From positions 17,490,930 through 17,554,929 of the forward strand of contig NC_051431.1 of NCBI RefSeq assembly GCF_001649575.2: a stretch of 64,000 nucleotides of DNA, given 5' to 3'. A program made the translations under genes and the position numbers. This DNA comes from Kryptolebias marmoratus (Eukaryota > Chordata > Actinopteri > Cyprinodontiformes > Rivulidae). Below, in pieces: positions 50,450-62,599 of the stretch. A model generated the notes under the pieces. It worked only from the letters and a program-made list of their open reading frames with translations. It was not told the DNA's origin and did no database searches. Positions within the stretch are counted from its first letter, which is position 1; every line of letters starts with the position of its first letter.

Positions 50450-50620
50450 GGACCTTTTCCATGGGCTCTACTCAGCCTGTGGATTCAAAGTCTTTCCATT
50501 AGGTGGTCCCGCCCACTTTCAGCTTGCGTCTTAGTACCTCATTGGCTGAGGTTCCTTCCAAGCGAGCCGAGTTGAGCTGAAGATTTGGCGTCAGCAGACT
50601 GAAGACCATTGACTGCCCAG
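50450..50620. repeat. Possible fish MITE (TCTACTCAGCC...GCCGAGTTGAGC)
   Basis: GACCTTTTCCATGGGCTCTA and CTCAGCC near the left, and GCGAGCCGAGTTGAGC near the right, recall a teleost MITE built on 'CTCGACTC' style inverted termini. Too diverged for firm boundaries. Confidence 0.3.
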
Positions 50621-50699
50621 AGAGCGACTTCTCCTTCACAAGTAACCCAGCCTTTTTTAAAACCTCTCCTCTTGCTATTGTTATTTACTTTTTTTTTTA

Positions 50700-52220
50700 A
50701 AAGTCTATAATATATCCATAAAATACTAACACCCTGGTACTATGAGGAGGTGCAGATGTTTCAATGCTCTTTGGCTGATGACAGAATTCAGACGGAGCTA
50801 GACCAAATGGACTCCAAGCAGCAGAGAGAAGTGGGCTTTGGAAAACATGGCAGAGAATATATGACGACCTGTTCACATTGAGGCAGCACTTAGTTAAATG
50901 AAAAACAACAGAGACCGTGTAGAACCAAGTTGGGCTGAAGGGAGTCATGCTGAGACTGGGCAATTAAAAAACATCTTTGGACATTTTAATTAAATGACCC
51001 AGTTAGCCTTATCTTTAACACACTGTTAATAACAGCCCCTAAACAGTGATACTGAGTGTAATTTGGAGGTTAAAGGTGGTAGATTTGGACATCGGATCCC
51101 CAATAATAGCCATAGGTTTGAGTGACACCGTCACTCAAAAAGTGTGTATATAACTGAAGGAGGAGATGTTTATGGATCAATATGAATCACGTCTTAAACC
51201 TTTGTTGTAAATGTTATTTACAACAGTTAAGATATTAATTGTTCAAAACTTTTCCACACAACTGTACTTCAACAGATCTGAACCCTCACGTTTAGGCGGA
51301 TCAGCACTGTATTTTGGCAGCAACTGACATCTTAAAAAAAACTTCTGTTTGTTTTCTTGGTAAGATTGAGTAAATATAGGCAAATTATTAAGCTGATAAT
51401 AAGTTCTCTAAATTTTTGAATATCCAGCTGCTCATGCGGTAACCATATGTGTGAGTCGTATGCTGCCCCTGGGTGTTTTTGTGTTTCTGTTTTCTTCTGT
51501 CACTACAGCTGCTCCTAGAGTCTGTTAGTCTTGATGCAAATCTGTCTTCGGCCTAAATTCTGTACTCAGAAGCAACTTCAGCTGACCCAGATTGTCTGTT
51601 ATCTGGCCTAACCAGACCTCATGATCAAGATCACGCTAAGCTCTGTTGCAACACTGGTAGCAACTTGACTCTGAGTTTCTGACTCTGAGTTTCTGACCCT
51701 GTCAGCGGGTTCGTGTGGAAGGGCTGGCATGAGCTGATCAATCACAGTTGTGAGTGGGAATGGAAATGTGAACAGGCTTCAGTGTCGCTGCACCACTTCA
51801 ACGATAAACGTACGGTTTGGCTGAATTGTCAACTAAGCGATTCACAATACATGCATTATATTTTCAATGGGTTTACTATCTTATTACTGTTTTATCATTA
51901 TAACTTCATGGTGTTAGCACACTCCTATGTGGCAGTGAAGCATGACCCATGAACACGAGACTAGAAAATACGCTTAACTCACCAGAGATGTCTCTGCCGC
52001 ATCCTCAGCATTTCCTGGAAAGACATTGTAACAAACAACAAGGTGCTGTCTGGTTCCAACCCTCTGACTATGTACATCTTTCTCAGACAACGCAGACCAT
52101 GTTCACCAAAAGACACACTGCAGAGAAGTGGCTTCTGGACTCAGATCCATCCGTTGTCCACAGCTCAGACATAAAGATGTCTGCAAAAGGAACATGATGG
52201 CTGTTGAAATAGATCAGAAG
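50700..52220. other. Intergenic, no gene seen
   Basis: No exon recognised. A 10-bp hairpin TTTGAGTGAC/GTCACTCAAA with a 3-base loop sits at 51117-51139. Confidence 0.45.
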
Positions 52221-52229
52221 TCCTTTTCT

Positions 52230-52700
52230 TTTTCGGTCTTTCCACTACAGAGGTGCTAGATCAGGGCTGGTGCTCTAGCTGGTTCTTAACTGGTTCTTTA
52301 TAAATGTAGCGAAGAACCTGTTTGGGTTTCTACAGCCAAGGAGCCAAATCAAATCCACGTCATTACATCACATTAAATGTCTTTCAGCTGGCGATATTAA
52401 GAGCAAAAACATGATTATAAATGGTGCTTCAAACATTTTTATGAATTCATTGAGTTGAAAACAGTCATTGTGAAGGCAGCTCTGTGCAATGCCCTGACCC
52501 ACACCTGTGTGATTGCTGATTAAAACAAAAAATAAAAAGCGCACACACAAACTGCAGCCCACCTCCAGCTCCTGATAAAAGCCCTGCAAAGAGTTGGCAT
52601 GGATTTTTTGGTCCTAGAGGCAGAGCTAACGGTGGTGGAAACAGAGAGCTGGTGCTAAGTGAGCTCTGGCTCCGGTTTAGCACCGGAAGTTGTTCATGAA
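52230..52700. repeat. Possible hAT-like non-autonomous repeat
   Basis: The left part GGGCTGGTGCTCTAGCTGGT and the right part GAGCTCTGGCTCCGGTTTAG with CACCGG are partly inverted versions of one another. The set (with GGTGGAAACAGAGAGCTGGT) resembles a fish repeat I remember. The 124-codon reverse frame overlapping it has no known domain. Target duplication not resolved. Confidence 0.35.
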
Positions 52701-53254
52701 ATAAAACCCTGCACAAACATATTCTGTGCCTTCCAGTCCACCCACAATAGACAGGCTGATGGTCAGCAGGCAGTGATTTTACATATACTGATCCATTCAC
52801 CCCAAAACACACTGAACCGTAGCAGGTTAGGTGAACCACATAAGCTTTTATGGCATATCTCCAGGTAGAAAGTGAGCCACCTTCATGAGCCTGAACGGCC
52901 GAGGTTAACCTGAAGTGACCTTCTTATGTCTAAAAACCTGCTCTGCAGTGAAGGTCTCTGATTCAACATGAACTAAAATAGGTTTAGACTTTAGCTCTGT
53001 GGGGAAATATGAATGGCAAAATGTCACGAATCACGCGGTGTTTGTCTAGAAATTTGAATTAAACATCAAACATTGGAAAATTGAAAAAGAAAAAGTGATT
53101 TTGCTTTGGGAATTTGGAATATTTAAAAATGTGAGTGAAAGTATAACAGTTGTCAACATGAGAGCCTATGCCAAAAAAAAAAGAAAGAAAAAAAGAGTGT
53201 TTTCGTTGAACACATTTTCATCATCCCGTTTGACTTTTGGGCAGCCGAGGCTTA

Positions 53255-53325
53255 GTCAAGTCAAATTTATTTATTTAGCAGTTTTCAGCAACAAGACGGT
53301 TCAAAGTGCTTTAAAACACAAAAAT
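53255..53325 (+). repeat. Short fish repeat end, second copy
   Basis: CAAGTCAAATTTATTTATTT, AGCAGTTTTCAGCAACAAG and TTCAAAGTGCTTTAAAACAC. Related to 39752-39815, and typical of a repeat end found near many teleost genes. Confidence 0.55.
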
Positions 53326-53427
53326 ACAGAGTCATGACAAAAACACACACAACAATATAAAAAGCTCAACTATTTTACAACTAAACGAATGTAAAACATG
53401 AGCTAAGATCATCTAAATAAGATAAAT

Positions 53428-53642
53428 GAGCAGTGGTTGTCTGCTAATCAGAAGGTTGGCGGTTTGATCCTGACTTCCCCCACCACATATCAAAGTATTA
53501 ATGGGCAAGACACTAAAGCCCAGGTAGGGCCTGATTCAGGATTGGTATGTGAGAGTGTGTGTGAATGGGTGAAAGGTGACTTGTAAAAGCACTTTGAGGG
53601 ATCAGAAAGACTGAAAAATGCTGTATAAATGCAGTCCATTCC
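53428..53642 (+). mobile_element. tRNA-headed SINE-like repeat
   Basis: A tRNA-like head with a B-box-like GGTTTGATCC at 53461-53470 is followed by TAATGGGCAAGACACTAAAG, GTGTGTGTGAATGGGTGAAA, GTGACTTGTAAAAGCACTTT and GCTGTATAAATGCAGTCCAT. This order matches an abundant teleost interspersed repeat as I remember it. The head is decayed, and it is not a functional tRNA gene. Confidence 0.65.
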
Positions 53643-54087
53643 TATTTTTTTAAGACTCAAACATATTTGAGAGAGGTATTTGTGTAGCATATTTTTATCT
53701 TGTTTTATTCCCCCAGCTATCTGTTCATCTGTTTGTGACCGTCAGCTAAGGAAATATGGGATTCTAGTCCATGTTTGCACTTGTCCTCTTTACCTGGCCT
53801 CTGTGTCAAGGACTTGTTCTGTTAAGGGCTCATTATGCTGCTCACTAATCTACTTAAACCGCGTGTTGTTTGTGCATGTGTGTGCATGAACATGAGGTCA
53901 TTAGGAGTGGCTTGAAGTGGAAAAAATGAATGCACAGTTATCTACAACAAGTAGGCTGAAGACCTAAATATTAATAGTCAAAGCTTTGTGCCAGAGAAAA
54001 CTGCACTGCTGCAGATGTACTTTTTATTGATAGAACAAAACAAATGTATACAACATTCAAGGAGCTCTGGTACCACTTTGTTTAGAT

Positions 54088-54248
54088 GTACCTGTTACGA
54101 CCCAGCTCAGCCAGGGAAAAAGGGAAGTGACGTCGGGTATGTTGTTCTAGGAATATGATTCTCGCTTGGGATGCGTGACGTCCTGCAGAGGAGTGCCAGT
54201 TAATGTTACTTCCCCTTTTCCCTGGCTGAGCTGTGTTGTAGCAGTACC
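54088..54248. mobile_element. 151-bp MITE with 36-bp terminal inverted repeats
   Basis: The element is 54093-54243. The left inverted repeat starts TGTTACGACCCAGCTCAGCC, and the right one in reverse starts TGCTACAACACAGCTCAGCC. The 36-base arms match at 32 positions. A 5-bp direct repeat GTACC flanks it (54088-54092 and 54244-54248). Two TGACGTC motifs lie inside (about 54127-54133 and 54176-54182). It has no coding capacity, and I do not recognise the superfamily. Confidence 0.75.
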
Positions 54249-54897
54249 TCTTTAATCCATCTGACCTCATGGTGGCAATTTGTGCTTAGCAGGGCATTAC
54301 TGCACCAAGGGCGAAAATCCCATTTCATTATTGGGGGAGACAGTAAGCAGAGAGATTTATTAAGAACAATTTTTTGGGGGAATGCTTAAGATAAAGTCAA
54401 ATATACTGTTGTAAAATGGAAAGAATATTAAACATTAATTACCGTTGTAATCAGGTAGACGAGTTAAAAAATGACAAACATATTTCTCCATATTGTTTTT
54501 CCAACTTTTTGGATTATTTCTCCATCTGCGCAATTTCTTTCAATTCATTATGGTGCTTGGTTCTACTTCTGAGTGACTTACAACACTTATTCTGTTTTAT
54601 AAAAACATAAAATCATAAGAAATATACGAACATGTGACTAAGCATCTGACATGCATCCATACACAATAATAAAGTCAAAAAGGAAACATCTACATCCCGA
54701 CCACAAGGAGAATGGGGCACGAGCTGACTTTAACTGCTGCATGGAAACGTAAAAAAAAACTTAAATTTAGCGAAACCACAGTATTCATAAAGATGTTCAA
54801 TGTTTTCACTCTGCATAAAAATGATACTTATTTGAAGCAAATTATGTATGCTAGAAGCAGAAAAATAAAACGGATGATGAAAGAAAATGGGTGCGTG

Positions 54898-54965
54898 CGT
54901 TCAGGATTTGAACCCTTGTCTTCTAACTTAAAGATGGCAGCTTTCACCTCTAGGCCAATATTGTA
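54898..54965 (-). pseudogene. tRNA-like sequence (tRNA pseudogene or SINE head)
   Basis: Read on the - strand there is an A-box-like TGGCCTAGAGGTG (54946-54958) and a perfect B-box GGTTCAAATCC (54904-54914). They are spaced as in a tRNA. The acceptor and anticodon stems do not pair convincingly and the anticodon is unclear. It may be a polymerase III promoter relic rather than a working tRNA. Confidence 0.4.
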
Positions 54966-55429
54966 GTGTTGAAAAAAGTAACAACATCTACTCATAACCA
55001 CCGCTCTGATGCATTGTTTTACCTAAATAAAAGATGAATTTGCTTGCTGTTTGTTATATTGCTTAAGAGTACAGTTTCTTCAAATTATTCTCTGATTTTC
55101 CCTGGATCCACCAAGGATTTACATCCATGTACTGCACCAAATCTGAAAGAGCCGTTCTGTTCTAACACGGTTTTCTTATGTCTATATCTCATCAGGGACC
55201 TTTCCTGGATTTAAGGAAAGTTTGTCATTTGAAAGGCTAATTTTACTTTTTTCCCCCCCCGAGACAAGCAATTTCAAAAAATCTCACATTTGAAGAAATA
55301 CCTCATAAATATTGCAACTTATAACCTTGCTGTAATATCCAAATACTAAACTAAACACAAACTAACAAACTAAAATATTTGCACAAAATGTGTCTGTTTG
55401 TTGGATTTTGTTATGTTTAGTGACAAGGG

Positions 55430-55978
55430 GTTGTTAAAGGACCCAAACCTAGGTAAGAAAGGAACCTGTGGATATGGATTGAAACTCAAACACTAATGAA
55501 TAATTCTACAAGCAGGTATCCAAAAACAATGTAAGATTGACAAGAACTGGATTAACAGGAACTCACAAAACCTTCCTAGCGGTCCCTCACAAGTAAGTGA
55601 AGAATCTTTTAAAAGCTGAAAGAGCTGACTCTTTTTGGCGAAATGAGCCAAGTAAGCCAGATTTCTGGAAAACAAACAAACAAAAAAACACAATTACCTT
55701 CAATAGCAGGAACTAACAGGAGGATCTGATAAAGAGCCGAGGAAAACCAGGGAGATTAGATTTTGGCAGAGGTGGTAACTGAATGACAACAGGTGTGCTG
55801 CTTACTAACAGACTACAGGTGGTTTGTATGGTGCTGGAAACAAGGACTACAGAGAACAAAGTGGCAATGGTATGGAGCAAGCAAAAACAAGAACGTGACT
55901 AATTACCCATGATACCCAAACTCATAATTCAAAGAAAACAAGATTTTTAACAAAACATCAAAACTAAACTGTGACATA
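55430..55978 (-). repeat. Long A-rich dispersed repeat, second type
   Basis: Contains GGATTAACAGGAACTCACAA, AAACCAGGGAGATTAGATTT, TGACAACAGGTGTGCTGCTT, CAGACTACAGGTGGTTTGTA and TCAAAACTAAACTGTGACAT at the end. Built like the repeat at 43100-43562 (A-rich, ending TGACA) but with different sequence. I remember it as a multi-copy fish repeat. Class unknown. Confidence 0.5.
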
Positions 55979-55979
55979 T

Positions 55980-57169
55980 GGTGTAAATTTGGAAAGCAAC
56001 CCACTAACAGAGTGTCTGACAATACAAGCTAACAAAGCATGCTGTTTGCACCATCAAAAAAGCCACGAGCGTGCAAATCCTGCCAACACCTCTTGCCAAC
56101 ATCTGCTAGCTGCTGTTTTTGGTACACACATGACTCATCATCTGAGTTTTGGTCTGATTGGAGAGCAGACCCATTCAAGCTGAATCTCTAAAAGTCTTCT
56201 CCTTCAGATGAATTCATGGTTTGCACAGAACCAGAAACTGTATGAATTTGAATATGAGGTACTCCTTGAATCTCTTGACATCACATTAATAATTTCAATA
56301 AAATGCATTTTTGCACACACTCAAACTTATCTTTAACCCATCGTTCCTGCTTTACCATCCATGTCCACTGAATCTTTTTTTTGTTACTGTGCTCTGAAAT
56401 AGTACAGATAGAGAGTGAAAAACTATTTGTAAATAAAAATATTGAACTATAAATAACAGCTCATATAGACCAGATAAACCTGGCTGAAGTCAGCCCTCAT
56501 TTCACACTCCAAGGAGTTTGAATATAGGGAAAATTTCAGTGTGAATATGTATTTGCATATTTACACCTGCACCTGTACACACACTGAATGGTGATATTGT
56601 GTTAATACGTTTATATATATTAGAGATATGAACTACTGATGTTTTATGAGTTTAGAAGTGAAAGCCTTTCCATACGTGAAGCATAATGACGTCAAACTAT
56701 TTAAGAGGTTTGTTAGACATCACAAAACTAACAATCAAGACCCCCAATGAGACACCAAGAAAAGCAGGTCCCCACCACACAATGAGTCCCTGTTTAACCC
56801 ATGTTTTGTCCGTGCAACACTCCAGTGAGCATTTGCTGCCTAGCACCCGCTCTGCTCAGCAGGGATTAGGCACACAAAGACATGCGCACACACAAACACA
56901 CTACACAAACCAAACACTATCTACGCTGAGCCTCCGTGAGAGGCTGTCGCAACAGATGCAGCGAGTGAGCAGGAACTGGGTTTGAAAAGTGCCAGTTTTT
57001 CCAAAGAGGCAGTCTAACTTCTCCACAAAGGGCGACCTGATTGACCCTCATGAGTGTGGTGAGTGCTTTTGGCCAACTCTTCATAATAACTGTAGCTGTT
57101 GGATCCTTTTCACTATGAATACAACAATAGTCTGAATGAGGTGGGTGGATGCCTTTTAGATTCTTGAGG

Positions 57170-57200
<31 letters not shown>

Positions 57201-58500
57201 GGTATCCATCTATAGGCCTTTTTATTAAAGGTCCTTCGGAACAACGTTGCAATCACTTGTTATTGGTAGAATATTCATGCAAACACAAATATAGTCAGCT
57301 TATAAACATCCCTATTGCACATTTTTTCCCCTCGGGCTACAATACCCCAAAATTTAATGTTCCACATGATTTGCTTAACATACAGCCCATCTTAACACGT
57401 ATCAACACAAACTGCTGGTGGTTTGTTAATTCTTGCTCCAGCCAAAAATAATTAATGACTGGTAATATGTTTGTCAGGGATTACTGGGATTGAAAGATGA
57501 GCTGCTGTTGCTTGTGATGTTGTAAAACCAGAGGGATTCTTAGGTATTAGGTGTCTGTAGGTCAAACATCCAGTAATAATAACCATCACATTTAGGTCCA
57601 CAAATATTCAAACTGTTTTACTCTTTTTTTTACGCTCAATTGGAGTAGACTGTATGTGAAATGTAAAATCAATGCACATTGTTGAAGTAAATGTACATGG
57701 TCTTCAAATTCTTGACATTGAAGCTGAGTGTTCCTTAAATCAGCCTTTACTCAGAAATGTATTTAGTGAAAACTTTTCTACGAATAGAAAAGTTAATTTT
57801 TGTGTGAAATCCTTCCAGTTGGTTTTATCCAGGCTGTCTCCAATTATTAGTTGTACAAAAAAAGACCTGAAACAGCTGATGTTAAGTGTTGCAAAGAACC
57901 AGTTTGGTGCTGAAGAGATTATTAAAAAAGGAGAGCAGAAGTGAGTGATGGGGAAAACTCTTTAACTATTGACTCTGATAAATGCAGACATGGTCAGCAT
58001 GACACACAATCCCTAATAGCTAAAAAAATACTAAATTATTTGACATAATACAGGAAATGATGGTTGGTTTAGCTCAGAAACATACATTCCAGAAACTATT
58101 TTGCACAAATATTGCGTTTTAGATTTTTTTTTTTCATGTAAAGCCAGAAGAAGTATAAATAAACAGGAAATAGTAAGACTTGGTGATTGTATGATTGTAT
58201 CCATTTGTTATTAGTTTTGACTTTAACAGGAAGCTGGACCTCTGAGTGATTTGTGCTCCCTTTGTTTTCTGCCACAGTTCAACCCAAAACAAAAACTTAG
58301 GGACTTTTGGGTCATACATCTTGAACAGCTAAAAGTAGCAGAAGCTTTGGTACAATTCAAATACCACTTTCAGGCAACACAAGTTTTAATTTTATTTATT
58401 TTGGAAGTACTCAAAGTCCAACATGCCATCAGTAGTTAAAGCACAACAACAAACAAACGGCTGAAACGAGCTTTCTTCAGTGAGTTAAAAGTAGTTTCTG
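55980..58500. other. Intergenic, no gene seen
   Basis: No exon recognised. The frames at 56686-56985 and 57672-57944 have no known domain. A TA microsatellite is at 57171-57197. Confidence 0.45.
57171..57197. repeat. (TA)13 microsatellite
   Basis: A perfect TA run of 27 bases. Confidence 0.95.
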
Positions 58501-58504
58501 TTCC

Positions 58505-58735
58505 ACCTTGTCAAAAGGAGCCATCCGAGGTGGTTTGGGCATCTGGTATAGAAGCCACCTGGATGTCTTTCAGGGAGGTGTTTTGGACATCTCTCACCTT
58601 GGTACAGATCTAGTACCTGCTGCAGAACCCCGAAGTTGCCCTGGATGAATTGAAGAGGTAGCTGAAGTGAAGAAAGTCTGGGGATTTCCGCTCAAATAGA
58701 ATGAAAATAGAAGCATCAGATGATTGATGGATTAG
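58505..58735 (+). mobile_element. LINE 3'-end relic
   Basis: AAGGAGCCATCCGAGGTGGT followed by TTGGGCATCTGG encodes the block RWFGHL, typical of the C-terminal end of some non-LTR retrotransposon polymerases. The rest follows the known order (GGAGGTGTTTTGGACATCTC, GAAGTTGCCCTGGATGAATT, GAAGTCTGGGGATTTCC) and ends in a degenerate GATGATTGATGGATTAGGCA tail. Many stops and indels. 5'-truncated and dead. Confidence 0.65.
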
Positions 58736-58739
58736 GCAG

Positions 58740-60895
58740 AGACACATCGAAAGCAGTGCTGCATGCCGTTGTCACACATAAAATTAGATCACAGCGTGTT
58801 TTTACTATAAGCAGGATGTCAAACAGATGCACGACTTAAACAGAGAGTGGATTGAGTGTTTCTTTGGGTTGATGGCTGCTGTTCGTGTTTAGCACAAGGA
58901 GGAATTAAGCCTGAGCTAAATGGATTAGTGAGAGGCGGTTTAGCTCACTCCCTTGGATTCAGAAGACGGATTGCTGATACTGTCTTTTTGCACGCTGTTT
59001 CACTGCAAAAACAGCATATTAGCTTTTTAAAATGAAGGTAAAAAAATAATGATCTTCTGCAGGTCCTTTTTGCTTAAATAATCCAGTCTGTTTTATTTCT
59101 AAAATAAAAAAGGGAGGCAGAAAAAGAGGTTACATAAAGAAAAGAAATATCTTTTTCAGGGTAAAGAAAAAAGTTATAATTTTAAAGTGTGCAAATTTAT
59201 TAAACATTTGGACTTTTTGTTGAAGACTCAATGTGTGGGAAAAATATTTCAAAAACCCAAGAAAAGGAAGCAAAATTTTTGATGAACAGCAGCAATATGT
59301 TTGTGCTTTGCCTTCACTTGATGAATCCCTCTGAACTCAAGGTTGCCATTATTGTTGCTGTGATGAATCAACGATTGCCTAATTTAATGCCTCCCAGGAC
59401 TTCAGTGTGCCCACCAGCACAGAAGCACTGTGGCATTTAAAACTGGACACTACAGATGGAAATAAAAGCTCAAATATACTTTGGTTTACTCAGAACCATG
59501 GTTTCCACTTCTATTACAAAATACTAAGATTTCCACTAACAGTTTCATATCCAACTCCTTTTTTTCATCATCTGTAAGCCAGAAAACCCAATTGAGCTGT
59601 TTCAGTTGCAGTTTTGACTTCTGTTACTTCCTTAATGTTGGCGTCATGAATGTAGGCTTTGAACGCTCTTACTCAAAGTGATCCTGTCTGGTTCTGCCAT
59701 TGTCACAGAAACTACAGCCACAGCCTTTACTGCCATAACATGTGCTCACCTCTTAAAGTCGCATGTAAGGTTTGAAAAATAACAGGGTTTTGAATATTTT
59801 TTTGCTATAAAATGCCTACCTCTAGTTTTTCTTTGGCTCCAACTTGTTTGAGGTTTTTACCCAGGCTGTCGGTTGATTGGATGAGTAGGAGGGGACGCTG
59901 CAATCTGCTGTGACTTGTTATGCTAAACAGCTGTGATTGGTTATTAACTAACATGCAGCCATCTGAAGACACAGACATAATGTTTCACAGCCGATTCCGG
60001 GGAGAAAATGTTTTTTGAGACCATTTAAAGTAACATTCGTGTTAGCAGTGCTCCTGAAACACATATCTACAAACCTAATGCCCAGTGAAATAATATTACT
60101 CAGTAACTTTTACCAACACTGGGTCACAACACTGTCTCGTTCAGTATCAGTGCTCAAACTCACACACAGAGAAAATGCCACTGCTTTTCTTTGTCTTTAA
60201 ACAGCCGAAGCATCACAGAAACACAACTCTGACACTTCCTACTTGTTCCAAAGGCTAGTTGTCCTTTTTATCCTCATAGGAAGTTTAATGCTGAAGCAGA
60301 ACACCAAGCTGCTGGATGGGTTATTATTTCTATTATTTCTCGCATATCTCACCAACAAAGAGTTAATATTAGTGGGGAAACAACTGCATGTCAAGAGTCC
60401 AACATCTCTGGCCAATTTTTGTTCATCTCTTTGCTGCAACATTCTGAACAATAGAGTGTAATTACAACAGAGCAAAACAACTGAGGAGTCTTTTCATCTC
60501 TGCCCTGCTTTGTCCTCACTGTGTTTATGTCACTAAAACCCACAGATGCTCTTGTGTGATTTCTCTCCCGGTTTCTTGTATTTGACCCTCTCTATCCCTC
60601 ACACCCCTTTATCCTCGCACACACACACACAGAAGTGGGAATGCGGCTTTTAAATTATTCAGGCTTCCAAGCAGAAAGTGTCACAATCAATGAGCACAAA
60701 TGAGCCTCCATTCACAAGTGTTTATTTATAGACTTTACAGGATGGCTACAAGGGCCACGGCTCGGATCATTTCCTGTCCATTCTCATGATGTGAGCATAT
60801 ATTTGACCAGTACTATACAAGTACCCATGAGTATCTTATCTGTGTGTGTGTGTGTGTGTGGTCTATTGAAATTCTGGTAGTGTTGACATCGTGAG
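58740..60895. other. Intergenic, no gene seen
   Basis: AT-rich, no recognisable exon. A TG run is at 60841-60860. Confidence 0.45.
60841..60860. repeat. (TG)10 microsatellite
   Basis: A perfect TG run of 20 bases. Confidence 0.95.
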
Positions 60896-60901
60896 TCATA
60901 A

Positions 60902-61260
60902 TTAGAGGTCGACCAACAGGCAATCTTTAGGAATCAGGGCAGCTGATGGCTGAGATACAGCACTATTTTTTTGGTCCACATGTATTTCTTTCTTTTAACA
61001 AAATATAACAATAATTGCTTAATTTAGCTGAACACATATTTAACAACCTTTAGGAAAACTTGTACACCTAAAGATAATCTACAGAAGAGCCTTTTCACTT
61101 AAAAAAAACTAAACTGTGGGTAACAGAAAGCTGGTTGTAGCAGCTGCTGCTGCATTTTCATTTTCCTACTTAGTAATCTGTTAGGTATGAACAGGCATGC
61201 TTGATTGCGGATTTTCTAATCATGGCCAATATCGTCTGATTAATTGGTCCGTCAGGAAAC
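60902..61260. mobile_element. Probable hAT-like repeat, left end TAGAGGTCGACCAA
   Basis: TTAGAGGTCGACCAACAGGC resembles the left terminus of a common fish hAT-type repeat (TAGAGGTCGACCGAT...). Further in, GGCCAATATCGTCTGATTAA and TTGGTCCGTCAGGAAA resemble its right subterminal part. No right inverted terminus or target duplication was seen, so boundaries are open. Confidence 0.4.
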
Positions 61261-61991
61261 GGGTCTGTCCCTTGTTACGATAGAGTTTTGACCAGTAATA
61301 TATATGTAGATTTGCATTTTCATGTTCTAATTATCAATGATTTTATGCTTTGGCTTATCAGAAATTCAGTAGCTTGTCTTCAGAAAACATAAAATGGAGG
61401 TCAGACGATGTTGTCTATTGTGAGATTTAATCCTGTGATGATCACTAACTTAAACGCCTGGAATCTTTTGTTTTAGTGCTTGATGGACAGTAAAGACAAA
61501 ATTTGACTTTTCTGCTTCTGCACTGCATTTAGAGGCGCATCATTTGAAGTGCTCTCCAGATAGACTGTCATGTTTTTTAAGTGCTTTTTAAAGTTTTAAA
61601 AAATTTAAAAGTCAAATATTGCTGCCTGTCAATCTTAAAAGGACTGTAATGCCCTTTTTTTTACAAACAAATGGCAGCTCAAAACAGTACACTATGGAAA
61701 GGAGTGACCAAGTGTGAGTCATTTTAAAAGGCTGCCAAAAGTAATTATCCTTCCTCTGAAAAGAACAAGGCAGCACAACTCCTAAAAAGTTGCATTCACA
61801 ACACTTTTAGAGCAGTGTCATTTGGACCAATAAAAGCAGAGTAGTTCTGTTTGGCCATAACCCACAAATATGTATCTCAGCTTAAGTTTGGCTGTAATTG
61901 AATCATCCAAAACCCAGCAGCACATCTACAACTGAGAAAACGATCAAGAATTTTCTAAACACTAGTCAAAATCTGACCCAACTAAATGAAA

Positions 61992-62470
61992 GGCCTAGCA
62001 TTCCTTGAAGATCTGCATATCGCCCACCACTTTTCATGCCAAAGTTTTTTTTTCTAAGATCATCTTATGATGAAATATGACAGAGGAATAGCTGTTTTGG
62101 ACAAAATGTGTAAATACCATTATGCATGATCTAATGTGATATTAAGAGATCTTATAGTCTGTGTTGGGGATGACTCTTAGCTACCACCATATCAAATTTT
62201 AGTTCATTATGTGCAAAAATGACAGAGTTGTAGCCATTTTTGTGTTTGCTGAGGTCGATCAGTTGTGGCGACTATCTTAGGTTGGACTGACTCTGAAAGT
62301 TAATCAGTTATAGATGTACCGCCAGTGATTACTTCCTGAGAGTTTCATTAAAATCTATCTAAAATCTATGGGATATTTTGCTAACAGAGAGGCAGAAAAG
62401 CAGCCACTTGCACTCACTCAGATGTGCACACACACACACGGGCAATTACATGATCATCTGCCTTTCAATG
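61992..62470 (+). repeat. Dispersed repeat family R1, copy E (longest)
   Basis: The most complete copy: AGATCTGCATATCGCCCACC, TTTTCATGCCAAAG, GTTGGGGATGACTCTTAGCT, ACCATATCAAATTTTAGTTC, TTGCTGAGGTCGATCAGTTG, ACTTCCTGAGAGTTTCATTA, GGGATATTTTGCTAACAGAG. It ends in a CA-rich tract and GGGCAATTACATGATCATCT. No open frame. Only D and E carry the 5' module, so A-C look truncated. Confidence 0.7.
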
Positions 62471-62599
62471 AGACAAGAGATAAACACTTTTATCTGATTA
62501 TTTAAAGAATCATTTTTCATGATCATAAATTTCAGATGACAGAAAAACCTCCATAACCAGGTATTGTTTTATGAGGAAACTTAGAATTTTTTTTGGTAT

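Noticed and set aside
52465..52839. 124-codon reverse frame
   Set aside because: Overlaps a probable hAT-like repeat, no recognised domain, no splice context.
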